64,000 bases of DNA, taken from positions 12,095 to 76,094 of the forward strand of contig NW_005179222.1 of assembly GCF_000350225.1 (NCBI RefSeq), in the 5' to 3' direction. The translations under genes and the position numbers were made by a program. Shown here one piece after another: positions 22,516 through 33,149 of this stretch (position 1 is the stretch's first letter; every line of letters begins with the position of its first letter). The notes under the pieces were generated by a model, which was not told where the DNA came from, searched no databases, and saw only the letters and a program-made list of their open reading frames with translations. The stretch comes from Chondrus crispus. Its lineage: Eukaryota; Rhodophyta; Florideophyceae; Gigartinales; Gigartinaceae.

Positions 22516-23526
22516 TCAATAAGACGTGCGGTCGCCATTCTTCTGCAAAACAGCAATGCAACGCCTCTGCATCTGCATCAATCCAACGAGATTCTCAAGA
22601 ATACTGTGGTCGAAATTCTGCCAGCAATCGACACTAGCCTCAAACAGCTCTACAGAATCCTGATACTGCCTCTCATTTCCATACACACTCCTCGCTAAGA
22701 TCCGCCATAGATTTTCGATGGGATTGAGGTCTGGTGAACGCGAAGGCCACGGTAAAACAGCAACGCCATTGTCCGTAAACCATTTCTTGGTATAAAAAGA
22801 ACGATTTATAGAGGCGTTATCTTGCTGATATGTCCAATTCTCACCATGCGTCTCTCCCGCAAACGGTAGCAAATCGTCCTTAAGTATTTCACAGTACTTT
22901 GCAGAATCCTGTTTCCCATACATTATTACTAAATTTTTCCGTCCGTAGTAAGAGAAGCAAGACCAAATCATTAAAGAATCACATCCTTGGTGACGTCTGC
23001 TTAAAACTTTTTTCTCCTTTCTTAATTCATGCCAATAGTAATGACAACCATCGGGGCCATCCAAATTGAACTTCTTCTCGTCAGAAAAAATAATTTTGTT
23101 CCATTTCTCATCATCCCAAGTAACATGATTTTTAGCCCAATCTAGCCTTTGTTGCATATGCATCGGAGTGAGGACTAGAGCACTTATAAACTTGGTGTAC
23201 TTTATATTTAGATTAGTATCTTTCCTCGAAAGAGCTTGTACGTGCGACCGGTGGACCGGTAAATCGAGTGCCTTGCGGATCTGATTGGCAGACTTTTCTC
23301 TTTTAGAAGCCTCCCTTATTACCCTGCGCTTTAAACCGGGCGTTAGCTTAGGAGGCATTCCACTCCTCTTTTTAGATCCATATGCCTGCGGATTCTTCAT
23401 AAAGTTGTGCACGACGGTCTTCGACCTGTTGATGGACTCTGCGATCTCTCGGACAGACAAACATCCGTTGTGGAGAACGAGAATTTGACCTTTTTCCACG
23501 TCTGTTAATTGCTTCCCTTTCGGCAT
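22516..23526 (-). CDS. Tc1/mariner DD34E transposase, intact
   Basis: 336-aa protein, the usual length for the family, with an ATG start. It has an N-terminal helix-turn-helix pair (residues about 1-110), then the catalytic DDE domain with D149 (FSDEKKF), D236 (QQDNAS) and E271 (NPIEN), spaced as DD34E. The enzyme would bind the terminal repeats and move the element into TA sites. The gene lacks breaks, so it may still be active or only recently silenced. It is flanked by long inverted arms (22305-22477 and 23650-23821) and lies against the right end of element A. Confidence 0.9.
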   Translation of the reverse strand: MPKGKQLTDVEKGQILVLHNGCLSVREIAESINRSKTVVHNFMKNPQAYGSKKRSGMPPKLTPGLKRRVIREASKREKSANQIRKALDLPVHRSHVQALSRKDTNLNIKYTKFISALVLTPMHMQQRLDWAKNHVTWDDEKWNKIIFSDEKKFNLDGPDGCHYYWHELRKEKKVLSRRHQGCDSLMIWSCFSYYGRKNLVIMYGKQDSAKYCEILKDDLLPFAGETHGENWTYQQDNASINRSFYTKKWFTDNGVAVLPWPSRSPDLNPIENLWRILARSVYGNERQYQDSVELFEASVDCWQNFDHSILENLVGLMQMQRRCIAVLQKNGDRTSY

Positions 23527-23649
23527 GTTGAATAGCTAGATGGTGGGCATCGATTGGCGGGGATGGCCGGCCATGTTCGAGAAGATAGTACTGTAGCGTT
23601 TTGGTTGCGCGAAAAATGGTTTACTCTGCTACGTTATCGGTAATCGTGT

Positions 23650-23821
23650 ATTGTCCTTATAATTACAGTGCCGTGGTATTTAGTTTTTTAAAGATAAGTT
23701 ACCGTACAAGTATCATACTCTAAAAACGATTGCAGCTTCTGTACACTCTTTCTCTTCCCTTTCGTTTGAGCTGCTTTTCATGATCATATCTTTCGTATTT
23801 TTGTGTAAGGTCAAGGTTTCA
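23650..23821 (-). repeat. right arm of the long inverted repeat
   Basis: Inverted partner of 22305-22477. Leads into the element terminus at 23851 and its TA. Confidence 0.8.
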
Positions 23822-23916
23822 ATGGTGTCTTTATACTTTCAGTGCGCACTGTACCTCTTTACCGAGGGTCTTGTAGTTTACACTTTTCGCTTGCTCCAGT
23901 GCCGTACGATTTACAA

Positions 23917-23941
23917 TACAGTATTGAACTCCAATACTGTA
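23917..23941. repeat. short hairpin
   Basis: 10-bp arms (TACAGTATTG and its complement) with a 5-base loop. No gene nearby explains it. Confidence 0.5.
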
Positions 23942-24170
23942 ATGATGAGGTGATTAATTACAGAGCAGGGAATTCTCTTCACTCCCATCACTATATTTAC
24001 AGTATCGATTTCTCCACTACGCACAGTGGACACTAGGTATTAGTGCCGCCGTGTGCGAATACTAGATAAATGGCACTACTCTGGGGCGACAGTGATCAGT
24101 TGGGTGAACCAATGCCCGTCTAAACCCCGTTATTAAAGTCTGCTGTTGTTTCCGACCCTCCCTCTCATGC

Positions 24171-24634
24171 CTAGTGTCTAGACGACAGGCGATTTGACCT
24201 CATATGCGGCCATTTTTTTGCAAAAAAAATATAAATTAAATCGAAACTTTAAAAAGTCAGTTTGGACATCATTTCTTTAACGTATTTGCCCTCGGCATTA
24301 ACATCTTGCAAAACATTGGGATGGCAGTGTCCAATGCACAGAGAGACTAAGAATCCAATGAAGTTTCAATGATGAGGTGGCTTTTTAAACAGGCGTTTTG
24401 GTTTCGCAGAAATCAACATAAAACGTTTTGAGGTTGGTTAAAAAGGCTCTTTTTTGGGCATTTTAAAAACGGCTGGAAAAGACGTTCAGATCTCACTAAA
24501 CTCCGCCCTTCTGCAACGCAGAAGTCAACTGCGGTGGCGAGAGTATCTTTTTCCATCTTGTGAGCTAGCGCAAGTAGAGAAAAAATAAGTTGAAAAGTGA
24601 CCTCATATGAGGTCATTTGTCACCTATACACTAG
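24171..24634. mobile_element. MITE-like element with TGACCTCATATG ends
   Basis: 464 bp without coding sequence. The ends are imperfect inverted repeats of about 35-40 bp starting CTAGTGT and containing TGACCTCATATG. An 18-bp perfect palindrome (TGACCTCATATGAGGTCA) lies at 24598-24615. The right end abuts the start of the gypsy 5' LTR with no spare bases. Confidence 0.55.
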
Positions 24635-24811
24635 AGTCCGCAGGGATTTGTCACAGGAAATTGGTACTGTACTGAGAGAAACCTAGAAGATGTCCTAGGG
24701 CAAACCGCAGGACGAACCCCGGGACGAACCCCAAGTAGAATCTTTGAGTGGCCGCCCATTGGCCGGAATGTCCACCACGTGTACACGTAGAAAATCTCCG
24801 CACGACGGGTA

Positions 24812-27116
24812 CAAGTGCACCACCCCCTGTTCTGGACAAAATTCAAACATTAAAAAGAATATGACTTTGCAATGTCGCCCGAGCTTCTTTTCACGTCTGT
24901 AAGAAGGTTTAAACAACGAGCAGTACGTTCATGCACGTGGAAAACACATGCCTTTTGATCTTTTTGGCTGCACGTTAAAAAGAAATGCAGTCAACACACA
25001 AGTTTCTAATCCATAATTTGCACCCCCATTTTGGACACCATTAAATTGCAGACCGAAACGTGCATCAAACATATATTCTAAAATGTATACTGTATGTCAA
25101 GAAGACACCATTACTCGAACACCTCACTCCTCAAGTCGTGCCACTTGATGCTCGCTTGCAGGCTTTTTTGCGATTGAGCAACGAAGAGCCAGCGAGCGGG
25201 GTGGCACAGGAGGTACCCATACCAGAGCATACGCAACGCCAGGGCCCTATTATTAAACTCGACACGAGCTGCAGTCTGCGCCGCCCTCTCGAGTCTTTTC
25301 CTCGCACATGCAGCCGCCTCTTTCGCTTGGCGTGCAATAAATCTCGCTCTCTCCATCCTGCACTAAGCCTGAATCAGGGCCATCGCCTCCGTGCTCGTTA
25401 GTGTCAGACCTTTTGAGGTGTCGAAATATCCTCGTTTGAGGACAACGGGCTGCAGGCATTGACCAGCCTCTTTTGCAGCCGGCTTCGCTTCGAAAAGCAA
25501 CTGCAACTTCTCTACACTCATTATTTCAGAAGGCGTCTCTGCGGAGCGAGGTCTCGGGACGCTCAGTATGACATCCCCCGAGAACGGCCAGATACCTGCA
25601 TTTTTAAAACTAGAAACAATGTTGACTCTTGTAAATGCCTTCTCATATGCATCTTTGATCATGTACAGTAGATCAAAGACATCAAACACCGCATCCTCAC
25701 GAACCGCTCCCGCTGCATACACAATCTCGTTAAGATACTCTTTAAACGGACGAAAAAGTCCTACATCCAGAGGCTGAGTGGTTCCGCTCGTGTGAGCAGG
25801 AAGACAATACGCGATAACGTTCCCGGTCTTGAGTTTTTCCAGCACTTTGACACCTAGATGGCTTCGATATCTATCGTAAACTAAAAGCACCGTCCTCCCG
25901 TTTGCCGTTTTGCCGGCAATATCTGTAACAAAGCGTTCCGCCCAGCGTTCAAAATTGAACTTATCCACTCCTGCGACATCTTTGCGCGTAGTCACAAGAG
26001 TCCCCCGGGGAAGGCAGTCTGCCAGTGATTCAATTTCATCTCTATTGTTCCTCTCTATGATTCTCCACGGCTCTGTTGTGCCTTGTGTGATCACCATAGG
26101 GCGTCTACAGTCCCCGTTTGCGAATATAACGGGCATGAGAGTCACCCTATGTACGTTTTTAAATTGCAGCCTTCGTGACTGCTTATGACTCCTTGTCCCA
26201 GCTCTAAAAACCAATTTCGTGCCCATCTTCCCTTTCGCGTCCCTGTTCGGTGACACTCCTGTTTCGTCTAAATTCGCAATGTGGCTGGCGGCGATGCCGT
26301 GTTCTTGAATCAAGGCCTCCAGAGTAGCCTGGTGGGTAGTGAGAACGTCTCCATTCGTAGCCCTCCACCGTTGTTCCTGTTGTGGTGATGGCCTGCCGAG
26401 CTTGATGTCGCCTTCGTGTCTCTTCAAAATCCCCTTGATAAACTTGGTTCCCAGGCAGCCTTGCTTGAAACAAATGCGGTTTCGGTGGGATTCAGGCAGC
26501 CTCTCTACAATCAAAGAGACGGCATCAACGATGTCAGAACGACGGAGTGGATGGCCTTTCTCAGAGTAGACTTTTAGAAGGCGTACTACGAGTTCTTCTT
26601 CCTCACGAGAGAGCATCGTCCTCTGAACAGAAGGCTCTCCGGTAGACGACTCCATGATTTTTTCTTTGTTTTGCAGTTTGTAATAGAACATGGAGAGTGG
26701 GATCTTCGCAATTTTCGCTGCGTGGCGCACAGTTGCTCCCGCTTCAAATGCGGCAAAGGCTTTCAACAGTAAAGCGTGCATACGCTTAAGTGCATCAACG
26801 CGCTTGGTCATGACGAATAGAATAGGGAAGGAGATGAAAATAGTGAATGTGAGGCCATGGATCAGTGTAATGGGCGCGACTTTGGTCGCTTTGCATTTTG
26901 GAACACCAAGGGTTTGGGTTTCGATGGAAATTTCCGCGGCAGGTTCAATGAAATGATCTGTTTTTAAAATGGAGCAGACGTTTCCGATATATTTATGGCT
27001 TCTGCATGCAAAACAGTTGCGTGTAGGTGGTCCGGAGGTTCTAATGCTAAATTTTGATAATATTAGCGATGTCCGATACAATGTCTCATTGTCCGAAAGA
27101 GGGAGTGGTGCACTTG
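24812..27116 (-). mobile_element. pogo/Tigger-like DNA transposon
   Basis: 2305 bp, inverted ends beginning CAAGTGCACCAC, target duplication TA (24810-24811 and 27117-27118). The intact LTR at 32782-33130 preserves the empty site with a single TA, which fixes both borders exactly. It carries one full-length transposase gene. Confidence 0.93.
25363..26811 (-). CDS. pogo-like (DDE_1) transposase
   Basis: 482-aa transposase, ATG at 26811; the longer open frame up to 27219 runs into the terminal repeat and LTR and is rejected. Residues 1-150 hold helix-turn-helix DNA-binding segments of pogo/CENP-B type. The catalytic domain has D182 (NLDETGV), D313 (LVYDRYRSHL) and D349 (QPLDVGLFRPFK), a DD35D arrangement as in pogo/Tigger families. 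The PFK box and a later FKNAGIWPF motif are also typical. It has no break and could be functional. It lies antisense to the surrounding gypsy element. Confidence 0.92.
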   Translation of the reverse strand: MTKRVDALKRMHALLLKAFAAFEAGATVRHAAKIAKIPLSMFYYKLQNKEKIMESSTGEPSVQRTMLSREEEELVVRLLKVYSEKGHPLRRSDIVDAVSLIVERLPESHRNRICFKQGCLGTKFIKGILKRHEGDIKLGRPSPQQEQRWRATNGDVLTTHQATLEALIQEHGIAASHIANLDETGVSPNRDAKGKMGTKLVFRAGTRSHKQSRRLQFKNVHRVTLMPVIFANGDCRRPMVITQGTTEPWRIIERNNRDEIESLADCLPRGTLVTTRKDVAGVDKFNFERWAERFVTDIAGKTANGRTVLLVYDRYRSHLGVKVLEKLKTGNVIAYCLPAHTSGTTQPLDVGLFRPFKEYLNEIVYAAGAVREDAVFDVFDLLYMIKDAYEKAFTRVNIVSSFKNAGIWPFSGDVILSVPRPRSAETPSEIMSVEKLQLLFEAKPAAKEAGQCLQPVVLKRGYFDTSKGLTLTSTEAMALIQA

Positions 27117-27299
27117 TAGTTGTACCTCGGAGTGGAAGCTGCGCTGGCGGTAGTATATGAGCGCGCGCGCAGAGATGAATAAAGGGAGGCACTACACTAC
27201 GAACCCTCACCTTACACAATTTCCAATCCTCCTCCCCTAACCCTCACCTTACACCACCTTCCCATCTCTCCTTCCCCTAAGCATACAGCATGGTACTCT

Positions 27300-28511
27300 T
27301 GTGGACGGTGACAAAGAAGACGGCTCTCTGTCACAGTTCGACGGGTCGAAGCCGGCCGACGTCCACAAGTTCTTCTTCGTGTTCGAAAATGTTGCCACCT
27401 CTGACAAGTCCGAAGAAGAAAGGGCATCTGAACTCCTTTGCTACCAGGAGGGAGATGCATTCCACTTCTTTTATCAGACATTTGTTAAGTATGGAGACAT
27501 CAGCGAAGATGGCTCCGACTACGAGAAGGTGAAGAAGGCCTTGGTCGAGCGGTTCGCCCCGGTCGAATCACCTGAAGATGTGATTCGGGATGCCATGGCT
27601 GCTCGCCTTTCCTTCAGGGACTTCAGTGGGTCCCTTTGAAACGCAGACCGGCGGTAGCGGTAGGCGGGATTCAACGACGAAGCGAAGTTCGGATTACTTC
27701 TCAACGCCGTGATGGAACATCTCAAGTTGGCCGAATGTGCCATCTATCGGGGTGCAAAGACCTACAAGGACCTATGCGATGCGATAATGGTCTTCTGGTC
27801 AGGTCGCTGCGCCATTCAAGCCACGGCGAACTCCCTGAGTAATTCGCGCTACCACGCGTTGGAGAGATCGCAAGATATGTACGATTCGAGAGGTCAAGTT
27901 GGATCGAAAAAGTCATGATGAGGTCAAACGCTCCCTCCTCTCCACTCGAAACGAAGGTTGACGCTTTAACGAATCAGCTGGCCGACCTTTCCATCATGAT
28001 CAAGAGTAACCAGTCGAGCTATGAGGCAACAGCCTTCCGCCCCGTCCACGATCGTAACTGTCCATATTGCCAGCGCCCGGGTCATGGCGCTAATAGATGC
28101 TATGCGAATCCGCATAGGGGCACGAAATGCCCTCGTTGCGGAAATTTTGGTCATTCGGAAACAAGCTGTTGGGCTAGAATTGGTCCACAGAGGGGAGGTA
28201 GCAGCGCCTACTTTCCTAGGAAGACCAAAGCCGATGCTGCCGTGTCGAAGACACCAGTGGGCTCCGCAGGTAAGCAGGTGAGTGTCGTGACGCGCGAAGA
28301 ACTCCCTGCCGAAGAGGAGCTAGTGGCATCGGTCAGCAGGAATGCCGATGGAGAACCGGTGGCTCAGACGCGAAAAGATGGTGGCGGCAACCCAATCCCG
28401 TCCCTTCTCAACCCGCGTAAGTACTGGACCCCGAACCATATGAGGAAACCTCCTAGGCCGGGCCGTCGAACAAGAAAGAAGAGGAAGAGTAAGAAGAACG
28501 CCGTACAATAG
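27300..28511 (+). pseudogene. gypsy gag remains
   Basis: Gag-like coding remains in more than one frame, with two CCHC zinc knuckles at about 28060-28180. Fossil; several breaks. Confidence 0.75.
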
Positions 28512-28726
28512 CACTCCGGAAAGTACGATGTGGTCTCTTTCCTCGCGAATGCCACCTCTGGTTTGACCTTCGGTCAACTAATTCGAGGACATGGCGACGA
28601 GGCCTAGAAAGAGATCCGTCGTTTGTTCAACAGTCGCCCCAGAGGCTCCGTAGCCGCTTCGATCGGTACTTTGCCGAAACGTCTGAAAGTGGTTTTGGTA
28701 CAAGTCTACGGAACACAAATAGGGCT

Positions 28727-30769
28727 TTGTTAGACTCAGGAGCGATCCCAAATGGTTTGAATGCTTCTGCGTCATCTAAGCTCTCTCTGTCTCCAAAGCC
28801 GACCTCGACGAAGATTACGGTCGCCAATGGTCAAAAGACAACCTGCCTGGGTTCCATCGAGGACATTCCCGTTTCGTTCAACGGTACCGTTACCTCACTA
28901 AACTTCTTAGTTGTTGAAGGATCCCCGGTTGACATCTCAATCGGGTATCCAACTCTCGAAGAACGTCAAGCCTGTATCGACCTCGGTCACCAGTCTGTTA
29001 AAATGGTGATTAGAAACAAAACCGTGAAAACGAGTTTGGAGTTTGACCAATTAAGTCCTATCATGGCTGGTTCGGAGACGGATAGTGAAGACTTCACTCT
29101 TGATGTGGAGTCGTTCGCCTCAGAGAGTTCGTCGGAAGAAGAGACCTATGTGGTCGCCATCCTTGGCGATGACCCTTTCGAGCAGGACGCGACTGTGGAC
29201 GGAGCGATGGAGGAAGAGGATGAAATGGAGTCACGCGATTCCAATGCAATCAACGAGACAGTGAGAATGCTTTGGGAGAGACTTGCTCATCTCGACAATG
29301 AAGCTCAACGTATCGTCGAGACGGCATTGATGGATAAGAGTATTGTTGCCACATCTCTCGACGACCTTCAGCCTGCTGAAGTCCCAATCAAGCATCATTT
29401 CGAGTTAGATGATACGAATCCAATCTACCACTCTGCAACGAGATTGGCTCCTTTGAATAACGAAATTGTGCGGAAAGAGCTTGACAAAATGCTTGAAGCA
29501 GGAATCATCACCCCTTCCAGCTCCGCATGGTCCTTCCCGGTGGTCATCGTATCCAAAAAAGATGGTAATCCGCGCTTCTGTGTTGATTACCGTACACTGA
29601 ACCAGAGGATGAAGGCAGACCGATGGCCTTTGCCGAAAATTGAGGAGATATTTGACGAATTGGAAGGAAGTGCGTACTTCACTTCTCTAGATTTGTTCAG
29701 CGGTTACTGGCAGATTCGGATGGCACAACAATGCAAAGAACTGACTACTTTCGTCTGTCGCTACGGGACGTATAAGTTCGAAGTCATGCCTTTTGGATTG
29801 ATGAATGCGCCTTCGACATTTCAGAGAATGATGGATACAATCTTTCGCGTAGTCCCATTTGTGCGTGTGTACCTTGATGACGTCGTGGTGTTCTCCAAGA
29901 ATCTAGAAGATCATCTTCGACACCTGGGGCAAGTATTTGATGTGATTGATGAGGCTGGCCTTAAGCTTAAACTGACAAAGTGTAGCTTCGCTCAAGCAAA
30001 GATCAAGCTGCTCGGTCATGTTGTCAACAAGGGCGGGATTGCTGTTGACCCGGGAAAAGTCGAAGTAATTCGGAATGCATGGATCCCAACCACTACGACA
30101 GAACTCAGGAGTTTCCTCGGGTTAGCAAGCTACTACCGCCGTTTCATCTGCAAGTTTGCGGACATTGCTGCGGTACTCCGTGAGGCTACATCCGGAAATG
30201 GCAAATTAAAATGGACTCGGGAAATGCAAGAACCTTTTGACGAACTACGCATAAAGTTGACTTCCCCGCCAGTCCTTGCATATCCAGACTTTGAGAAACC
30301 CTTCGTCGTTGAGACGAATGCGTCTTCGGTCTCCGTCGGAGCTGTGTTGGCTCAAAAAAAAGGCGGGAAGATACATCCCATCCAGTACGCAAGTCGTACT
30401 ATGAACACATATGAGTGCAAGTACTCCGCTTGTGAGCGTGAGGCGCTTGCAGTCATCTTTGCCATGAAGAAATTTCGTGATTATGTGCTTTCGTCTACAC
30501 CTTTCAAGTTGATTACTGATCACCAGGCGCTTAGTTACGCCTTTCGCAAGAAGGACATTCACAGTCGTTTGGCTCGTTGGCTAGACTTTCTGGCCGAGTA
30601 CGACTTCACAGTGGAATACCGTCGTGGATCGGCAAACAGTGCAGCCGATTACCTTTCTCGTATTCAACCCAAAGCCGAAGACAATCTTGCTTCCCAAGAG
30701 GAGGGAGAGCTCGCCCTTGCTATCACAACTCCATTCTACTCTGCAGAAGACCTAGAAGAGTCTTGTTGA
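28727..30769 (+). pseudogene. gypsy pol remains: protease, reverse transcriptase, RNase H
   Basis: Protease at about 28730-28980, reverse transcriptase about 29500-30060 (YLDD box), RNase H about 30280-30660, all of Ty3/gypsy type. This part of the fossil reads as one long open frame of 680 codons. Confidence 0.9.
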
Positions 30770-30775
30770 GATATC

Positions 30776-31974
30776 ATGTCATATCTGCAAGGCAAAGTTC
30801 CGGTTGGGTTTGATGATCGAAGGAAGTCTCGCATGAAGACTAATGCAAAGAAGTTTCTTGTGTGGGAGTCGAAGTTGTTCCGCCGTACCGTTCATGGTCT
30901 TCGCGTAGTCGTACCAACTTCCGACCGCGAGAAGGTACTCAAAGATTTCCATGACGACATTGGTCATTGGGACTTGACGACTACTCGTCAATTTGTGACG
31001 GAAAGATACTTGCGGCCGACCGTGTATATGGACGTGAGTGACTACGTTAAGAGTTGCGACGGGTGTCAGAAGGCACGTTCGATCTCCAAGTATAAGACAA
31101 CCTTGCGTCTTCCTATTTCAAACTTGTTTAGTGTGGTCTCTGTTGACTTTGCCGGCCCCTTCCCTGGCACCTCATCCGGGAACGGCTTCGTGTTATTGGC
31201 GGCAGTACTGTCACCGGTGGCTATGGCGGATTGCCATAGCCACCGGGGAGAGTACTGCTCAAGTGGTTATTAACTTTGTCGAGAGAGAAATCATGTACTC
31301 TTTCGGCCCTCCGCAGACTATTGTGTCTGACAACGCCACGTGCTTCACAGCCTCAGCCGTTTCTAGCTTCATGGCTCAGCATGGCATCACTTGGCGGACT
31401 GTTCTTGCTTACGCTCCCATGTCTAATGGCAGAGCACAGAGAATGGTCGGAACTTTAAAATCGGCAGTTCGCAAAACAGTTCTGGAGACTGGCATGGAAT
31501 GGGACAAGGAACTCACCCAAGTTCTTCATGGATATCGCCGACGCACCCTGAGTGGCGGTGTGTCGCCTGTCGGGTTAATGTATGGGGCCCCACCTAGGAT
31601 AGACCGCCAAGGCGACATCGGTGCAAGTGTAGCTGTTACTTTCTCCGACACTCACCGTCGTTTAGAACTTCTAGCTGTGTCTGTTACCTGAGCAATTCGC
31701 TCCGGAGCTTCAGCAGAGAAGAGGATCTGTGTTGCATCCTCTCACTTCTTCCAGAAGGGGGAAAAGGTTCTTGTGGCAAGAGGAACCGCTTTCGGGGGCA
31801 CAAAATGGCCTGCATTCGTATCGAAGTTCTACGGACCATGCAGAATCGTAGAAGGACGCCACCCTCGCTCCGTGTTAGAGTCGCGTCATGGCCGAATGTC
31901 GAGGAAACCTATTCATGCTCGTCGACTCGTAAACTATCGTGCAAGGAAAAGTGAGCAGGACACAGTGGAGTGAA
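30776..31974 (+). pseudogene. gypsy integrase remains
   Basis: Integrase zinc-binding region at about 30950-31090 and catalytic core at about 31140-31480, followed by a C-terminal region to about 31974. Broken into more than one frame. Confidence 0.85.
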
Positions 31975-32781
31975 GACACACATGGATTGTAGCAAAATAG
32001 TTAATTGAATTATTGCTTAAGGCTACGTAAGATGTATGGACCCCTTTTATGCATTTAGAAATTAGAAACACGAGCTCGAATGGAAACCCACCGCATGCGA
32101 CGAAAGAAGACACCTGTGGCGGCGTAACAGATCTGGGAGTGGCACACCGGGCCGGCATGCTCAGGAAGACTCGGCTTACCTCCCTGGAAAAGGCGAAAGG
32201 CAGCATCCGCTCGGAGGCCGAAAACATTCCCTTGGATAATCCCGCATATAAGGCGCCCGTGATGTTCCTTTCTTCCGGAACAAGGCCGGAAGCGCTGCGG
32301 CTGACGAAGAGGACGAGGCTGCAGCCGCGCCGCGTGAAGGCAGAGTGACACGCACTTCGATTCATGCTGCCATGGAATGAGGAATCGTTTGCAGGGGGCA
32401 GACCTGGGGACTGGAACCCCACATAGGCACTGCCACACAAGCAGCCTAGTCAACTAACTCTGGCAAGCAAGAGATCAAAGACCGACGCACTGTCAAGTAT
32501 TTTCAGAAGAAAACAAGTGGTTAGTGGGAGTCTTCGAGCTAGGTAACGATTGCACTTATGTTGAATAGGAAAGCTTAAAGTTGGGCTCCGGGGGCACACG
32601 TGTATATGTGGAGCGATTGCGGGATTGGTGTCGATGGTGACACTATTTGCAGTCGTTGTACTAGAAAAATTCGTTAAGGTCGACTGGTCGGGTGGCTGAC
32701 ACCGGGATGGGACCCCGGGGAGAGGGGCAATAGTATTTAGGCGTTGCACCCCACCCGTGGTCGGGCCTGGGGAGGGGGTCA
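31975..32781 (+). other. gypsy 3' untranslated region
   Basis: About 800 bp between the integrase remains and the 3' LTR. Holds short ORFs without motifs and a purine-rich tract (GGGGAGGGGG) just before the LTR, the usual plus-strand primer site. Confidence 0.55.
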
Positions 32782-33130
32782 TGTCCGCAGTGATTGGCCA
32801 CAGGAAATTGGTACTGTACTGAGAGAAACCTAGAAGATGTCCTAGGGCAAACCGCAGGACAAACCCCGGGACGAACCCCAAGTAGTATCTACCAGTAGCC
32901 GCCCACTGGCGGGAATGTCCACCACGTGTACACATAGAAAATCTCCGCACGACGGGTAGTTGTACCTCTGAGTGGAAGTTGCGCTGGCGGTAGTATATGA
33001 GCGCGCGCGCAGAGATGAATAAAGGGAGGCATTACACTACGAACCCTCACCTTACACAATTTCCAATCCTCCTCCCCTAACCCTCACCTTACACCACCTT
33101 CCCATCTCTCCTTCCCCTAAGCATACAACA
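32782..33130 (+). repeat. gypsy 3' LTR
   Basis: 349 bp starting TGTCCGCAG. It is followed not by plain flank but by another copy of the primer-binding-like sequence, so the right end has been rearranged. Confidence 0.85.
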
Positions 33131-33149
33131 TGATACTCTTGTGTAGGGT

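Larger units (their letters stand above)
16894..23851. mobile_element. Tc1-type element A (host of nested element B)
   Basis: Termini are inverted copies of CAGTGCGCACTGAAAGTATA (similar over about 31 bp), each flanked by TA (16892-16893 and 23852-23853), as Tc1/mariner elements require. Without element B and one TA it would be 3451 bp. It then carries a DDE_Tnp_4 gene on plus (20816-22101) and a Tc1/mariner gene on minus (22516-23526). Alternative reading: the right terminus belongs to a stand-alone mariner at about 22279-23851, and 16894 is a stray end. Confidence 0.6.
24635..27290 (+). repeat. gypsy 5' LTR split by a pogo element
   Basis: LTR halves 24635-24811 and 27119-27290 surround the pogo insertion; together they give the same 349-bp length as the 3' LTR. 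The second half has a TATA-like GTATATGAG and an AATAAA. Confidence 0.88.
24635..33130 (+). mobile_element. Ty3/gypsy LTR retrotransposon (fossil)
   Basis: Element of 8496 bp, about 6.19 kb without the nested pogo element. The 5' LTR is 24635-27290 (349 bp once the nested element and its duplicated TA are discounted) and the 3' LTR 32782-33130 (349 bp). A primer-binding-like TGG follows the 5' LTR and a purine-rich tract precedes the 3' LTR. Parts are in order: gag with zinc knuckles, protease, reverse transcriptase, RNase H, integrase. It is broken, with several breaks, mostly in the gag and integrase parts. The LTRs are about 95% identical by eye, so it is moderately old. No matching target duplication was found. 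Confidence 0.9.

Noticed and set aside
22452-23676. Inner inverted repeats next to TA taken as ends of a 1.2-kb mariner
   Set aside because: The inverted similarity continues outward for more than 150 bp on both sides, so these are inner parts of longer arms, not termini.
26812-27219. N-terminal extension of the pogo transposase ORF
   Set aside because: It would translate the element's terminal repeat and part of the surrounding LTR; ATG 26811 gives a normal family length.
27210-27290. Telomere-like CCCTAACCCTCACC
   Set aside because: It is part of the gypsy LTR and recurs in all three LTR copies, not as a tandem telomeric array.
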